NCBI GenBank assembly: GCA_045543495.1
Contig: JAZQMO010000028.1
Coordinates: forward strand, 1 to 64,000
Direction: 5' to 3'
DNA from: RGIG5579 sp045543495
GTDB taxonomy: Bacteria > Bacillota > Clostridia > Oscillospirales > SIG627
Length of the DNA: 64,000 nt
In this document: positions 8,146 to 16,607 of the stretch, piece by piece
Layout of the letters: each line of letters opens with the position of its first letter
Position numbering within the stretch: the stretch's first letter is position 1
Program-made: the position numbers and the translations under genes
Notes under the pieces: model-generated
Seen by the model: only the letters and a program-made list of their open reading frames with translations
The model's database searches: none
Told to the model about the DNA's origin: nothing

Positions 8146-9256
8146 TCTTTCCCTCTACCTGCACGTGCCCTTTTGCAAGGCAAAATGTGCCTACTGCGAT
8201 TTTTATTCCGTTCCTCAAAGGGATCGGATCCCCCAATACGAAAGAGCACTTTTGAAAAGCATTGCCGCTTGGGGAGAAAAATGTCCCCATCATCGGGTGG
8301 AAACCGTCTATTTCGGCGGCGGCACTCCGAGCCTTTTGTCTCCCGAGGGGCTTTCTGAGATCCTTTGTCAGATCCGAAACAGCTTTTTTCTTTCTCCCAC
8401 GGCGGAGATCACCGTGGAGCTGAATCCCGAATCCGCCACCGATTCCTTTCTGGCGGCCGCCCGTGAAAGCGGGGTGAACCGCCTGAGTGTGGGAATGCAG
8501 TCCTGCCACAATAGGGAATTGCAAAAGCTCGGTCGGCTTCACGATCACGAAAAGACGGTCTCCTGCGTGCATCGCTCCCGCCGCCTCGGCTTTCAAAACA
8601 TAAGCTTGGATCTGATGTATGCTCTCCCCGATCAAGGGGTGGAGGATTTTAAGGAGAGCCTTCGTGTCTGCCTGTCCCTTTCTCCCGAGCACATTTCCTT
8701 TTACTGCCTGACCCTTTCCGAGCACGTTCCGCTTTTTTCCGAAAGAGATCGCCTGCCCGAGGATGATACGGCACGGGAAATGTACCTTTTGGCCTCTCGC
8801 ACTCTCACCGCGGCGGGCAATGAGCACTATGAGATCTCCAATGCCGCAAAGCCCGGCTTTGCCTCCCGTCATAATAAAACCTATTGGCAGGGCGGGGAAT
8901 ATCTCGGCATCGGCCCCGGTGCCCATTCCTTTTTGGGTGGCCGCCGATTTTCTACCGAGTCATGTGTGGAAAAATTCATAGAGAGTTCTTCTGTGGAGGA
9001 TATGCTTCTGTACGAGCCTCCTATGGATGATGAGGATCGCCTGACAGAATATGTAATGCTCTCCCTCCGTCAATCCGCAGGACTTGATTTTTCCCGTCTG
9101 CTCTCTCTTTCCGATGAGGCATTTTGTCGGAAAACGGAGAAAAAGATGGATCTTCTTTCTCGGCACGGCTTGTGCCGAAAAACCGAAGCAGGGTTTGCCT
9201 TGACCCCTGAAGGCTTTTTTGTTTCAAATTCGATCATCACAGAGTTGATCGGTTAA
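8138..9256 (+). CDS. hemW: HemW-type radical SAM heme chaperone
   Basis: This 372-residue radical SAM protein was formerly annotated as coproporphyrinogen III oxidase-like. The cluster motif CKAKCAYCDF (CxxxCxxC followed by xF) is the HemW form, unlike HemN. ETVYFGGGTPSLL and GVNRLSVGMQS are family blocks. HemW binds heme and passes it to target proteins; it usually does not oxidise coproporphyrinogen. The ATG at 8138 overlaps the lepA stop. The lepA-hemW pair is common in Firmicutes, where it usually precedes hrcA; hrcA is absent here. Confidence 0.93.
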   Translation: MNSLSLYLHVPFCKAKCAYCDFYSVPQRDRIPQYERALLKSIAAWGEKCPHHRVETVYFGGGTPSLLSPEGLSEILCQIRNSFFLSPTAEITVELNPESATDSFLAAARESGVNRLSVGMQSCHNRELQKLGRLHDHEKTVSCVHRSRRLGFQNISLDLMYALPDQGVEDFKESLRVCLSLSPEHISFYCLTLSEHVPLFSERDRLPEDDTAREMYLLASRTLTAAGNEHYEISNAAKPGFASRHNKTYWQGGEYLGIGPGAHSFLGGRRFSTESCVEKFIESSSVEDMLLYEPPMDDEDRLTEYVMLSLRQSAGLDFSRLLSLSDEAFCRKTEKKMDLLSRHGLCRKTEAGFALTPEGFFVSNSIITELIG

Positions 9257-9271
9257 GAAAAGGATATGATT

Positions 9272-9829
9272 ATGAAAAAAACACTTCGCCTTTTGTCCCT
9301 TTTATTTGCCCTTTCCCTTCTTTTGTGCCTGGTCTCCTGTGCCGAGGAAGACCCCAATGTCCCCGAAGGCTTCCTTCTGGCGGAAAACGAAGGGGCAGAC
9401 TATTATTTCTACTATCCCGAAACCTGGCTTTTGGATCGCTCCGATGCGGGAATGACCAGCGCCTTTGTGTCCGAAACGGATTTTTCCAACGTCAGCGTTA
9501 CCGCCTTTACCGCCTCCATTCAGTATCCCACCTTGGCCTCCTACGCCGAGGAATACTACCTGAAGCAGTTTACGGATAATTTCCAAAACCTTGAGGTGGA
9601 GCGCAATCAGGACGGCTCCTTGAAGAGAACGGTGCTCACCGTTGACGGAAGAGAAGCCATTTCCTTTACCTATAAGGCCACCTTCTCGGGAGAGGAGTAT
9701 TCCTTCCGTGCGTGGCTGATTTCCGACAGCGGCTACGTCTACACCGTTTTGTATACGGCAAAGACCTCAGCATACGAAACCCATCTGCCTTATGCGGAGC
9801 AGATCGCACAGAACATTCGGTTCAAATAA
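9272..9829 (+). CDS. Putative lipoprotein, unknown function
   Basis: This 185-residue protein has a type II signal peptide: KK, a Leu-rich core and a lipobox LVSC with the Cys at residue 23. It should be exported and lipid-anchored. The mature part (AEEDPNVPEGFLLAENEGAD onward) contains FYYPETWLLDRSDAGM and ends with YAEQIAQNIRFK. That resembles PsbP/DUF1795-like lipoproteins, which also have a YPxxW start and a C-terminal IxxSxxF, but the match is only by eye. The ATG at 9272 has AAAAGGA at good spacing; the ATG at 9266 is too close. Confidence 0.75.
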   Translation: MKKTLRLLSLLFALSLLLCLVSCAEEDPNVPEGFLLAENEGADYYFYYPETWLLDRSDAGMTSAFVSETDFSNVSVTAFTASIQYPTLASYAEEYYLKQFTDNFQNLEVERNQDGSLKRTVLTVDGREAISFTYKATFSGEEYSFRAWLISDSGYVYTVLYTAKTSAYETHLPYAEQIAQNIRFK

Positions 9830-9838
9830 AGGAGCATT

Positions 9839-10882
9839 ATGAAACAAGAAAAGAATCCCCGTGTGGGAAAGGTAGGCGGTCAGGCCGTTTTGGAAGGCAT
9901 TATGATGCGCGGCCCCGAAAGCTATACCACCGCCGTTCGCAAGGCCGACGGCACCATTATCCGTGATTCCCACCCCAATGAGATCAAAAAGAAAAACGCC
10001 TTTTTGCGCCTTCCCGTGATCCGTGGCGTGGTCAGCTTTGTGGAAAGCATGATCCTGTCCTTTTCCACCCTGGGCTTTGCCGCCGAGGCGCTGGAATTGG
10101 AGGAGGAGACCAAATTTGAAAAATGGCTCACCCGTGTGTTCGGCAAAAGCCTCACCGCCATCGTAATGGGCATCGGAACCGTCTTGGGCGTGGCGCTGGG
10201 CGCTCTTTTGTTCATCGTTCTCCCCGCCTTTATCGCCTCGTTTATTCCCAACGAGATCGTAAGAAAGGTGCTGGAGGGAGTGCTGCGCATCGCCATCTTT
10301 TTGTCCTATATTTCTTTGGTCTCCCTGATGAATGACATCAAGCGTACCTTTATGTACCACGGGGCAGAGCACAAGAGCATTTTTTGCTACGAAAAGGGGC
10401 TTGAGCTGAATGTGGAAAACATCCGAGCCCAAAAGAGATTTCACCCTCGCTGCGGCACCAGCTTTATGGTTCTGATGATGATCGTTGGCATTTTCATCGG
10501 TCTTTTGATCGGTGTGCTTTTTCCTACCACCAAGGAAAATACGGTCTTGTATATCGGCATTAAGTTCCTGCTTCTTCCCATTACGATGGGCCTTGGGTAT
10601 GAGATCATTCGCTTCGCGGGACGCCACGACAATGCCTTCATCCGCTTTGTGACCGCTCCCGGTCTTTGGATCCAGCGCATTACCACCAAGGAGCCTACCG
10701 ACGATATGATCGAGGTTGCCATTGTGGCCTTAAAATCCGCCTTGACCGAGGAGTTTGACGAGGCCTCTGTATTTGAGGGGATCACCCAGCCCGAAACGCC
10801 CGAGGAGAATGCGGAGCCTTCTTCCGAAGAGGAGAAGGCTGAGGAGAGCTCTCCCGAGCAGACACAGGGGGAAGCACAATGA
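9839..10882 (+). CDS. DUF1385 (YqhQ-like) membrane protein
   Basis: This 347-residue protein opens with the family signature KVGGQAVLEGIMMRGPE. It has several TM segments and the conserved YHGAEHKSIFCYEKG and RFHPRCGTSFM blocks. The GAEHK and HPRCGTS motifs suggest a metal or active site in the membrane. The function is unknown. A Glu/Ser-rich acidic tail (about 310-347) follows. It overlaps prmC by 4 nt (ATGA). In many Firmicutes this family neighbours prmC and prfA; here prmC is present but prfA is not. Confidence 0.9.
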   Translation: MKQEKNPRVGKVGGQAVLEGIMMRGPESYTTAVRKADGTIIRDSHPNEIKKKNAFLRLPVIRGVVSFVESMILSFSTLGFAAEALELEEETKFEKWLTRVFGKSLTAIVMGIGTVLGVALGALLFIVLPAFIASFIPNEIVRKVLEGVLRIAIFLSYISLVSLMNDIKRTFMYHGAEHKSIFCYEKGLELNVENIRAQKRFHPRCGTSFMVLMMIVGIFIGLLIGVLFPTTKENTVLYIGIKFLLLPITMGLGYEIIRFAGRHDNAFIRFVTAPGLWIQRITTKEPTDDMIEVAIVALKSALTEEFDEASVFEGITQPETPEENAEPSSEEEKAEESSPEQTQGEAQ

Positions 10883-11718
10883 CCCTTCGCACCCTTTCCC
10901 AAAGGATCAAAAAAGAGTACCGTGAAAAACAAGGAGAGCGCTTTTTCTCTGAAAAAGCGCTCCTTTCTGCGCTTTTTGAGAAAAGAGGATTGGGGCGAAA
11001 TGCGCTCTTGACCTCTCCCGATGCCCCCCTTTCCCCTGAAGCGGAGGAAGAGATGCTGCGGGATGCCCGCCTCCTTTTGGAGGGGGAGCCGCTGCAATAT
11101 TATTTGGGCACGGAATACTTTTTGGGACGGGAGTTTTTGGTGCGCAAAAATGTCTTGATCCCCCGACCCGAAACGGAATGTCTTGTGACCTTGGCAAAGG
11201 AACTTGCCCCGCAGGACTCTACCGTTTTGGATCTGTGCTGCGGCTCGGGCTGTGTGGGAATTTCCCTTGTGCTGGAGAGGGAGGATCTGACCTGCCGTGC
11301 CGTGGATCTGTCCGACGATGCCCTGTCCCTGACGCGGGAGAACCGATGTCGCTTCGGGGTGGAAGAGAGGCTTTGCGTAGAAAAAATGGATGTGCTCGAT
11401 CCCGAAATGTCCTCCTATTTGAAGGAAATTGCGCCCTCCCTTATTCTGTCAAATCCTCCTTATCTGACCTTGTCGGAAATGCAGGAGATCGATGAAAACG
11501 TAAAACGGGAGCCCAAAATGGCTCTGTTTGGCGGGGAGGACGGGCTTTTGTTCTACCGCCGCTTTGCCGAGCTTTGCAAGGAAAGGGGCATCCCGTTCCT
11601 TTGCGAAATGGGCTCGGCTCAGCAGAAGGGAATTGAGGAAATTGCGTTCAAAGCAGGCCTTTCCGTCCGATTTTTCTCCGATATGTTCGGTTTGCCCCGT
11701 GTATTTCTCCTTTCCTGA
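10879..11718 (+). CDS. prmC: Release factor N5-glutamine methyltransferase PrmC
   Basis: This 279-residue SAM-dependent enzyme methylates the Gln of the GGQ motif in release factors. The N-terminal helical domain ends with EPLQYYLGTEYFLGREF. LIPRPETE precedes the methyltransferase domain. VLDLCCGSGCVGISL is the SAM loop, and NPPYL in LSNPPYLTLSEMQ is the catalytic motif. It is coupled by ATGA to the DUF1385 gene and is the last gene of this operon. No clear terminator separates it from the recA promoters. Confidence 0.95.
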   Translation: MTLRTLSQRIKKEYREKQGERFFSEKALLSALFEKRGLGRNALLTSPDAPLSPEAEEEMLRDARLLLEGEPLQYYLGTEYFLGREFLVRKNVLIPRPETECLVTLAKELAPQDSTVLDLCCGSGCVGISLVLEREDLTCRAVDLSDDALSLTRENRCRFGVEERLCVEKMDVLDPEMSSYLKEIAPSLILSNPPYLTLSEMQEIDENVKREPKMALFGGEDGLLFYRRFAELCKERGIPFLCEMGSAQQKGIEEIAFKAGLSVRFFSDMFGLPRVFLLS

Positions 11719-11769
11719 CAGAAGGGGACAAAAAGTGCAAAAAAAGCCTCGTGAACGGCAAAAAAGACC

Positions 11770-11798
11770 TTGCCAAAGAGGCCTTGATATGTTATAAT
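11770..11798 (+). promoter_or_regulatory. Predicted recA promoter P1
   Basis: TTGCCA (11770-11775), a 17-nt spacer and TATAAT (11793-11798). The -35 lies in one arm of a nested inverted repeat. Confidence 0.65.
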
Positions 11799-11813
11799 GA
11801 AGCATAGTATAAT
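11784..11813 (+). promoter_or_regulatory. Predicted recA promoter P2
   Basis: TTGATA (11784-11789), an 18-nt spacer and TATAAT (11808-11813). It is offset 15 nt from P1. Confidence 0.5.
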
Positions 11814-11837
11814 TGGGATTATTTTGTGGAGGAAATT

Positions 11838-12950
11838 ATGGCCAAAACAGAAAAAACAACAAAAGCAAAAGAAAATACCATCGCCGAAGGAAAACTGAAG
11901 GCGATTGCCACCGCTATGGGGCAGATCGAGAAAAAATACGGAAAAGGCTCCGTGATGAAGCTGGGTGAAAATTCCGTGATGAATGTCAGCGCCATTTCCA
12001 CGGGCTCCGTGTCCTTGGATCTTGCCTTGGGAATCGGCGGCGTGCCCAGAGGCCGTATCATTGAGATCTACGGTCCGGAATCCTCCGGTAAGACCACCGT
12101 TGCCTTGCAGATCATCGCTTCCGCACAGAAGGAAGGCGGTGCCGCCGCATTTATCGATGCGGAGCACGCATTGGATCCCGTTTATGCCAAGGCCCTTGGA
12201 GTGGATATCGATAACCTTCTGGTCTCTCAGCCCGACAGCGGCGAGCAGGCCCGTGAAATTGCAGAAGCATTGGTTCGTACCGATGCCATTGATGTTATCG
12301 TCATTGACTCGGTTGCCGCTCTGGTTCCCCGCAGTGAGATCGAAGGGGAAATGGGGCAGTCCTCCGTGGGCGTTCAGGCAAGACTGATGAGTCAAGCCTT
12401 AAGAAAGATCGCAGGAGCCATTGCCAAGAGCCGCTGTGCCTTCATTTTCATCAACCAGCTTCGTGAGAAGGTGGGTGTGATGTACGGTAACCCTGAGGTG
12501 ACCACAGGCGGCCGTGCCCTTCGCTTCTATTCCTCCGTTCGCATTGATGTGCGCCGTGGGGAGCAGCTGAAGGAAAAGGGCGAGGTGGTGGGCAACCACA
12601 TCAAGTGTAAAATTGCCAAAAACAAAGTGGCTCCGCCCTTCCGGGTAGCAGAGTTTGATATTCTCTACGGTCAGGGAATCTCCCGTGAGAGCGAGATCAT
12701 TGAGATCGCTTTGAAGTATGAGATCATTCAAAAGAGCGGCAGCTGGTTCTCCTACAACGGAGAAAGACTTGCTCAGGGCAAGGAAAATGTGCGCATCCTC
12801 CTGAAGGAAAATTCCGCCCTTGCCGAGGAGATCGCCGCCAAGGCGATCGCTATGTCTAAGGAAGGGGTCAGTGCCGAAAAGGTAAACAGCGAATCTCTCT
12901 TTGATACCGACGAAGAGGATGATGACGACCTCGGTCTTGGGGATCTTTGA
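11838..12950 (+). CDS. recA: Recombinase RecA
   Basis: This 370-residue strand-exchange protein has Walker A GPESSGKTT, Walker B VIVIDSVAALVP and the L1/L2 loop region (EIEGEMGQSSVG, NQLREKVGVMYGNPE). An acidic tail (EEDDDDLGLGDL) ends the protein. GTGGAGGAAATT precedes the ATG at 11838; the in-frame GTG at 11826 overlaps that Shine-Dalgarno sequence and is unlikely to be used. It heads an operon with prs and recX. No GAAC-N4-GTTC type SOS box was found in the upstream region. Confidence 0.98.
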   Translation: MAKTEKTTKAKENTIAEGKLKAIATAMGQIEKKYGKGSVMKLGENSVMNVSAISTGSVSLDLALGIGGVPRGRIIEIYGPESSGKTTVALQIIASAQKEGGAAAFIDAEHALDPVYAKALGVDIDNLLVSQPDSGEQAREIAEALVRTDAIDVIVIDSVAALVPRSEIEGEMGQSSVGVQARLMSQALRKIAGAIAKSRCAFIFINQLREKVGVMYGNPEVTTGGRALRFYSSVRIDVRRGEQLKEKGEVVGNHIKCKIAKNKVAPPFRVAEFDILYGQGISRESEIIEIALKYEIIQKSGSWFSYNGERLAQGKENVRILLKENSALAEEIAAKAIAMSKEGVSAEKVNSESLFDTDEEDDDDLGLGDL

Positions 12951-13005
12951 TCCAAATCGACAGATTGAATCTATTTTGAGTTTTGAAAGAGAAGGAAAAA
13001 AGATT

Positions 13006-14172
13006 ATGATTACAATGCCCGGACAGAAAATCACCGCAGAAGAAGTATTTAAGGAACAGGACAGAGTCGCCCCCTTGAAGATCATCACCCTGGAGGGTGC
13101 AAGCGAGCTTGCCCAAAAGGTGGATCAGCATTTGGTTTCTTGGGCCAAGAACGCAGGTTGGGATAATTACGAAACCTTCCTTCTTCCCGCCGAGTGCCCC
13201 CGCTTCACCTCAGGCGAAGCCAAGGGAATCATTTACGACTCCGTTCGCGGAGACGATCTGTTTGTTTTCGTTGACGTCGGCAACTACAATGTCAAGTATA
13301 AAATGTTCGGTTATGAAAACCGTATGAGCTCCGATGACCACTATCAGGATCTGAAGAGAATCATTCAGGCCGCCAGCGGCAGAGCGAGCAGACTCAATGT
13401 GATCATGCCCATGCTCTACGGCGGCAGACAGCACAGAAGAAGCTACCGTGAGTCCTTGGACTGTGCGTATTCTCTGCAGGAAATGCAGTCTATGGGCGTT
13501 GAAAACCTTGTGACCTTCGATGCTCACGATCCCCGTGTGCAGAACGCCGTTCCCCTGATGGGCTTTGATAACTTTATGCCCTATTATCAGGTGATCAAGG
13601 CTTTGTTCCGTGCTTATCCCGATCTTTCTCCCTGCAAGGATAACTTTATGGTCGTCAGCCCCGATGAAGGCGCCATCAACCGCAATATGTACTACGCCTC
13701 CGTTTTGGGCGTGAATATGGGTATGTTCTACAAGAGAAGAGACTATTCCCGTGTGGTAGAGGGCAGAAACCCCATCGTGGCCCACGAGTATCTGGGTGAA
13801 TCCATGGAGGGCAAGGACGTCTTCATTGCCGATGATATCATCGCCTCCGGTGATTCCGTTTTGGATATTGCTTATGAAATGAAGCGCCGCGGTGCCAACC
13901 GTGTGTTTGTTTACGCCACCTATGCCATCTTCACCGCAGGCTACAAGAAGATCGACAAGGCCGTGGAGGATGGCGTTTTGGACGGCATCTTCGGCACCAA
14001 CCTGACCTATATTTCCGAGGAGACCCGCTCCAAAAAGTGGTTCCACGAGGTGGATGTTTCCAAGTACTTGGCTTACATCATCGCATCCCTGAACCACAAT
14101 CTTTCCGTTGCCGCTCTTCTGGATCCCAACGAAAAGATCGACAACCTCTTGAAAAAGCGCGGTCTGAAATAA
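13006..14172 (+). CDS. prs: Ribose-phosphate pyrophosphokinase, long form
   Basis: This 388-residue protein makes PRPP from ribose-5-phosphate and ATP. The PRPP-binding signature is DDIIASGDS, and VVSPDEGAINR matches the conserved VSPD region. NVIMPMLYGGRQHRR corresponds to the canonical PY-arqDr stretch. It is about 70 residues longer than classical bacterial Prs. The ATG at 13006 after GAAGGAAAAAAG is preferred over an in-frame ATG 105 nt upstream that overlaps the recA end. It is coupled to recX by TAATG. Clostridia are known to have long Prs variants; its position between recA and recX is unusual. Confidence 0.88.
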   Translation: MITMPGQKITAEEVFKEQDRVAPLKIITLEGASELAQKVDQHLVSWAKNAGWDNYETFLLPAECPRFTSGEAKGIIYDSVRGDDLFVFVDVGNYNVKYKMFGYENRMSSDDHYQDLKRIIQAASGRASRLNVIMPMLYGGRQHRRSYRESLDCAYSLQEMQSMGVENLVTFDAHDPRVQNAVPLMGFDNFMPYYQVIKALFRAYPDLSPCKDNFMVVSPDEGAINRNMYYASVLGVNMGMFYKRRDYSRVVEGRNPIVAHEYLGESMEGKDVFIADDIIASGDSVLDIAYEMKRRGANRVFVYATYAIFTAGYKKIDKAVEDGVLDGIFGTNLTYISEETRSKKWFHEVDVSKYLAYIIASLNHNLSVAALLDPNEKIDNLLKKRGLK

Positions 14173-14660
14173 TGCAGATCCCCCAAGGGCTTTCCTCCTG
14201 TGTGAACAAAGCTCTTTACCGTCTTTCTCTCGGGGATATGACCGTGCAGGAGATGATGGAATATCTCACCTCCCCCCATCGGAAGAACACGGGCTTTTCC
14301 TCGGAGGAAGCACAAAGAACCGCAGAGCTTCTCCTTGCCGAGGGCTTTCTGGATGATAAGCGTTACCTCAAGGTGCTTCTGCGCCGCTTGGAGGAAAAGG
14401 GCTTCGGCCCCCGCAGGATCCGGCAGGAATTGGTTCGTCACGGCTTCTCTGCCGCCCTGATTCAGCGGGTAGAGGAGAGACGGGTGGACTACACCGCCCG
14501 TGCCCTGCGCTATTTGGTGCAAACGAAAAAAGCCCCGCCCAAAACGGCACAGGAAAGAAAAAAGCTGATGGATTCCCTTGTGAGAAGGGGATATGACTAT
14601 ACCACCGCCGCCGAAGCTGTGCGGCAGATCACCGAGGAGGATTTCACCTTTTCGGATTGA
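14172..14660 (+). CDS. recX: RecA regulator RecX
   Basis: This 162-residue helical protein is built of three-helix repeats. Typical RecX motifs are LLLAEGFLDDKRYLK and EEKGFGPRRIRQELVRHGF, with a last repeat around LVRRGYDYTTAAEAV. RecX binds RecA filaments and modulates their growth. The ATG overlaps the prs stop. Its presence two genes after recA supports the call. Confidence 0.88.
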   Translation: MQIPQGLSSCVNKALYRLSLGDMTVQEMMEYLTSPHRKNTGFSSEEAQRTAELLLAEGFLDDKRYLKVLLRRLEEKGFGPRRIRQELVRHGFSAALIQRVEERRVDYTARALRYLVQTKKAPPKTAQERKKLMDSLVRRGYDYTTAAEAVRQITEEDFTFSD

Positions 14661-14670
14661 AAGGAAAACC

Positions 14671-16005
14671 ATGCAGGCAAAAATAGGATTTGTTTCTTTG
14701 GGTTGTCCGAAGAATGAAGTGGATTGCGAATTGATGCTGGCAAGAGTGGCTCAGGCAGGGTATGAGATCGTGCCCGAGGATACCATGGCAGATGTGGTCA
14801 TTGTAAACACCTGCGCCTTCATTCAAAGCGCCAAGGAAGAGGCCATTGAGAACATTTTGGATCTGGCTTGGCTGAAGGAAAACCGATCCCTGCGGGGAAT
14901 CATTGTGACCGGATGCCTTGCTCAGCGCTATTTTGAGGAGATCCAAAAGTCCATTCCCGAGGTGGACGCCGCCCTTTCTTTGGGAGATGAGGTTTCCATT
15001 GTAGAGGCCATTGAGACGGTTCTACGGGGAGAAAAGTATTTCCGTCACTCCGATCCCGAGGCCTTGGAGCTGGAAGGGGATCGGGTGCTGACCCACGAGA
15101 GCTTTGCCTACCTTCGTATTGCCGAGGGGTGCAACAACCGCTGTTCATACTGCGCCATTCCCGGAATCCGCGGGTCTTTAAGAAGCCGTCCCATGGAAAA
15201 GATTTTGGAGGAAGCCAAAACCCTTTCCGAAATGGGGATCCGAGAGATCTGCGTGGTGGCTCAGGATACCACGGGATACGGTCAGGATCTGTACGGCCGC
15301 TTGGCACTTCCCGAGCTTTTGGAAAAGCTCAGTGCCGAGGAGCTTGGCTTTCGCTGGATCCGATTGATGTATTGCTACCCCGATAAAGTCACTCCCGAGC
15401 TTTGCCGTGTGATGGCCGAGAAGAAGAACATCTGTCATTACATCGATCTTCCCATTCAGCATATATCCGATTCCGTTTTGGATAAAATGAACCGCCACGG
15501 CGGAAGCGAGGCCATTCGCAACAGCATTGCCATGCTTCGCAAGGCCATGCCCGATATTGCCATCCGCACCACGGTAATGGTGGGCTTCCCCGGCGAAAAG
15601 GATAAGGATTTTTCTCTCCTTTCCAAATTTATTAAGGAAACCCGTTTTGAGCGCTTGGGCGCTTTTGCCTACTCCCGTGAGGAGGGTACCGCCGCCTACA
15701 CCATGGACGGCAGAGTGACCCGCAAAACCGCTGAAAAAAGGCAAGATTCCATTATGCAGGCGCAAATGGATATTACGGAAGAATACAACCGTTCCTTCCT
15801 CGGCAAAACCATGCTTGTTGTGGTAGAGGGGTACGATCCCGGCGTGAAAATGTATTTCGGCAGAACCGGCTATCACGCTCCCGAGATCGACGGCGTGGTG
15901 TATTTTTCCTCTTCCAAAAAATCCCTTCCCGTTGGAGAATATGTTTCCGTTCTGATGGAAGAGGTTATGGAATATGATTTGATTGGAAAAGAGGTGGAAC
16001 AATGA
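14671..16005 (+). CDS. rimO: Ribosomal protein S12 methylthiotransferase RimO
   Basis: This 444-residue radical SAM methylthiotransferase modifies an Asp of ribosomal protein S12. The N-terminal UPF0004 domain starts IGFVSLGCPKNEVDCE with its cluster Cys. The radical SAM motif is CNNRCSYCAIP. A TRAM domain closes the protein. LGCPKNxVD is diagnostic for RimO rather than MiaB. The start is ATG at 14671 after AAAGGAAAACC. It overlaps pgsA by 4 nt. Confidence 0.95.
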   Translation: MQAKIGFVSLGCPKNEVDCELMLARVAQAGYEIVPEDTMADVVIVNTCAFIQSAKEEAIENILDLAWLKENRSLRGIIVTGCLAQRYFEEIQKSIPEVDAALSLGDEVSIVEAIETVLRGEKYFRHSDPEALELEGDRVLTHESFAYLRIAEGCNNRCSYCAIPGIRGSLRSRPMEKILEEAKTLSEMGIREICVVAQDTTGYGQDLYGRLALPELLEKLSAEELGFRWIRLMYCYPDKVTPELCRVMAEKKNICHYIDLPIQHISDSVLDKMNRHGGSEAIRNSIAMLRKAMPDIAIRTTVMVGFPGEKDKDFSLLSKFIKETRFERLGAFAYSREEGTAAYTMDGRVTRKTAEKRQDSIMQAQMDITEEYNRSFLGKTMLVVVEGYDPGVKMYFGRTGYHAPEIDGVVYFSSSKKSLPVGEYVSVLMEEVMEYDLIGKEVEQ

Positions 16006-16598
16006 ATTTGCCCAACAAGCTGACCATTATCCGCATTTTGATGGTTCCTGTTTTTCTGTTTTTCGGATTGTTCCGTTTTCCCGGAGCGTGGGGTGAGGGG
16101 ATCTCCCGCATCTTGGCGGCCCTGATTTTTGCCGCCGCCGCTCTTACCGACCTTGCCGACGGTAAGATCGCAAGAAAGCACGGGCTCATTACCGATTTCG
16201 GAAAATTTATGGATCCCTTGGCTGATAAATTCTTGGTCTTTTCCGCTATTCTGGTCTTTGTTTCCTCGTCTATGTATTACGGCTCCGAGGCTTTGCACAT
16301 TGCCTTGGTGGTCAGCGGTGCCGTGGTGATCTTCCGTGAGCTTGCTGTGACCTCGCTTCGCCTTGTGGTGATGTCAAGTCCCAAGCCCGTTGTCATTGCC
16401 GCCAGCTGGTATGGCAAGGCAAAGACCGTTTCCCAGTGCGTGTGGGCCTTGGTGGTGATGCTGGAGCCTGTGGTGCTTTTCTTCCTGCCTTTTCCCATTT
16501 TGACCTGGATCTCAACCGTAGTGATGACTGCCCTGACCGTTTTGTCGGGCGTGGATTATATGAAGAGCTATTGGTCTTATCTTGACCCGACGAAATAA
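16002..16598 (+). CDS. pgsA: CDP-diacylglycerol-glycerol-3-phosphate 3-phosphatidyltransferase
   Basis: This 198-residue integral membrane enzyme makes phosphatidylglycerol phosphate. The CDP-alcohol phosphotransferase motif D-x2-DG-x2-AR-x8-G-x3-D-x3-D is intact (starting DLADGKIAR, ending DFGKFMDPLAD). The N-terminus NLPNKLTIIRILMVPVF is typical of PgsA. It is coupled to rimO by ATGA. The rimO-pgsA-cysS order is plausible for Firmicutes. Confidence 0.95.
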   Translation: MNLPNKLTIIRILMVPVFLFFGLFRFPGAWGEGISRILAALIFAAAALTDLADGKIARKHGLITDFGKFMDPLADKFLVFSAILVFVSSSMYYGSEALHIALVVSGAVVIFRELAVTSLRLVVMSSPKPVVIAASWYGKAKTVSQCVWALVVMLEPVVLFFLPFPILTWISTVVMTALTVLSGVDYMKSYWSYLDPTK

Positions 16599-16607
16599 GG
16601 AGAAAAA

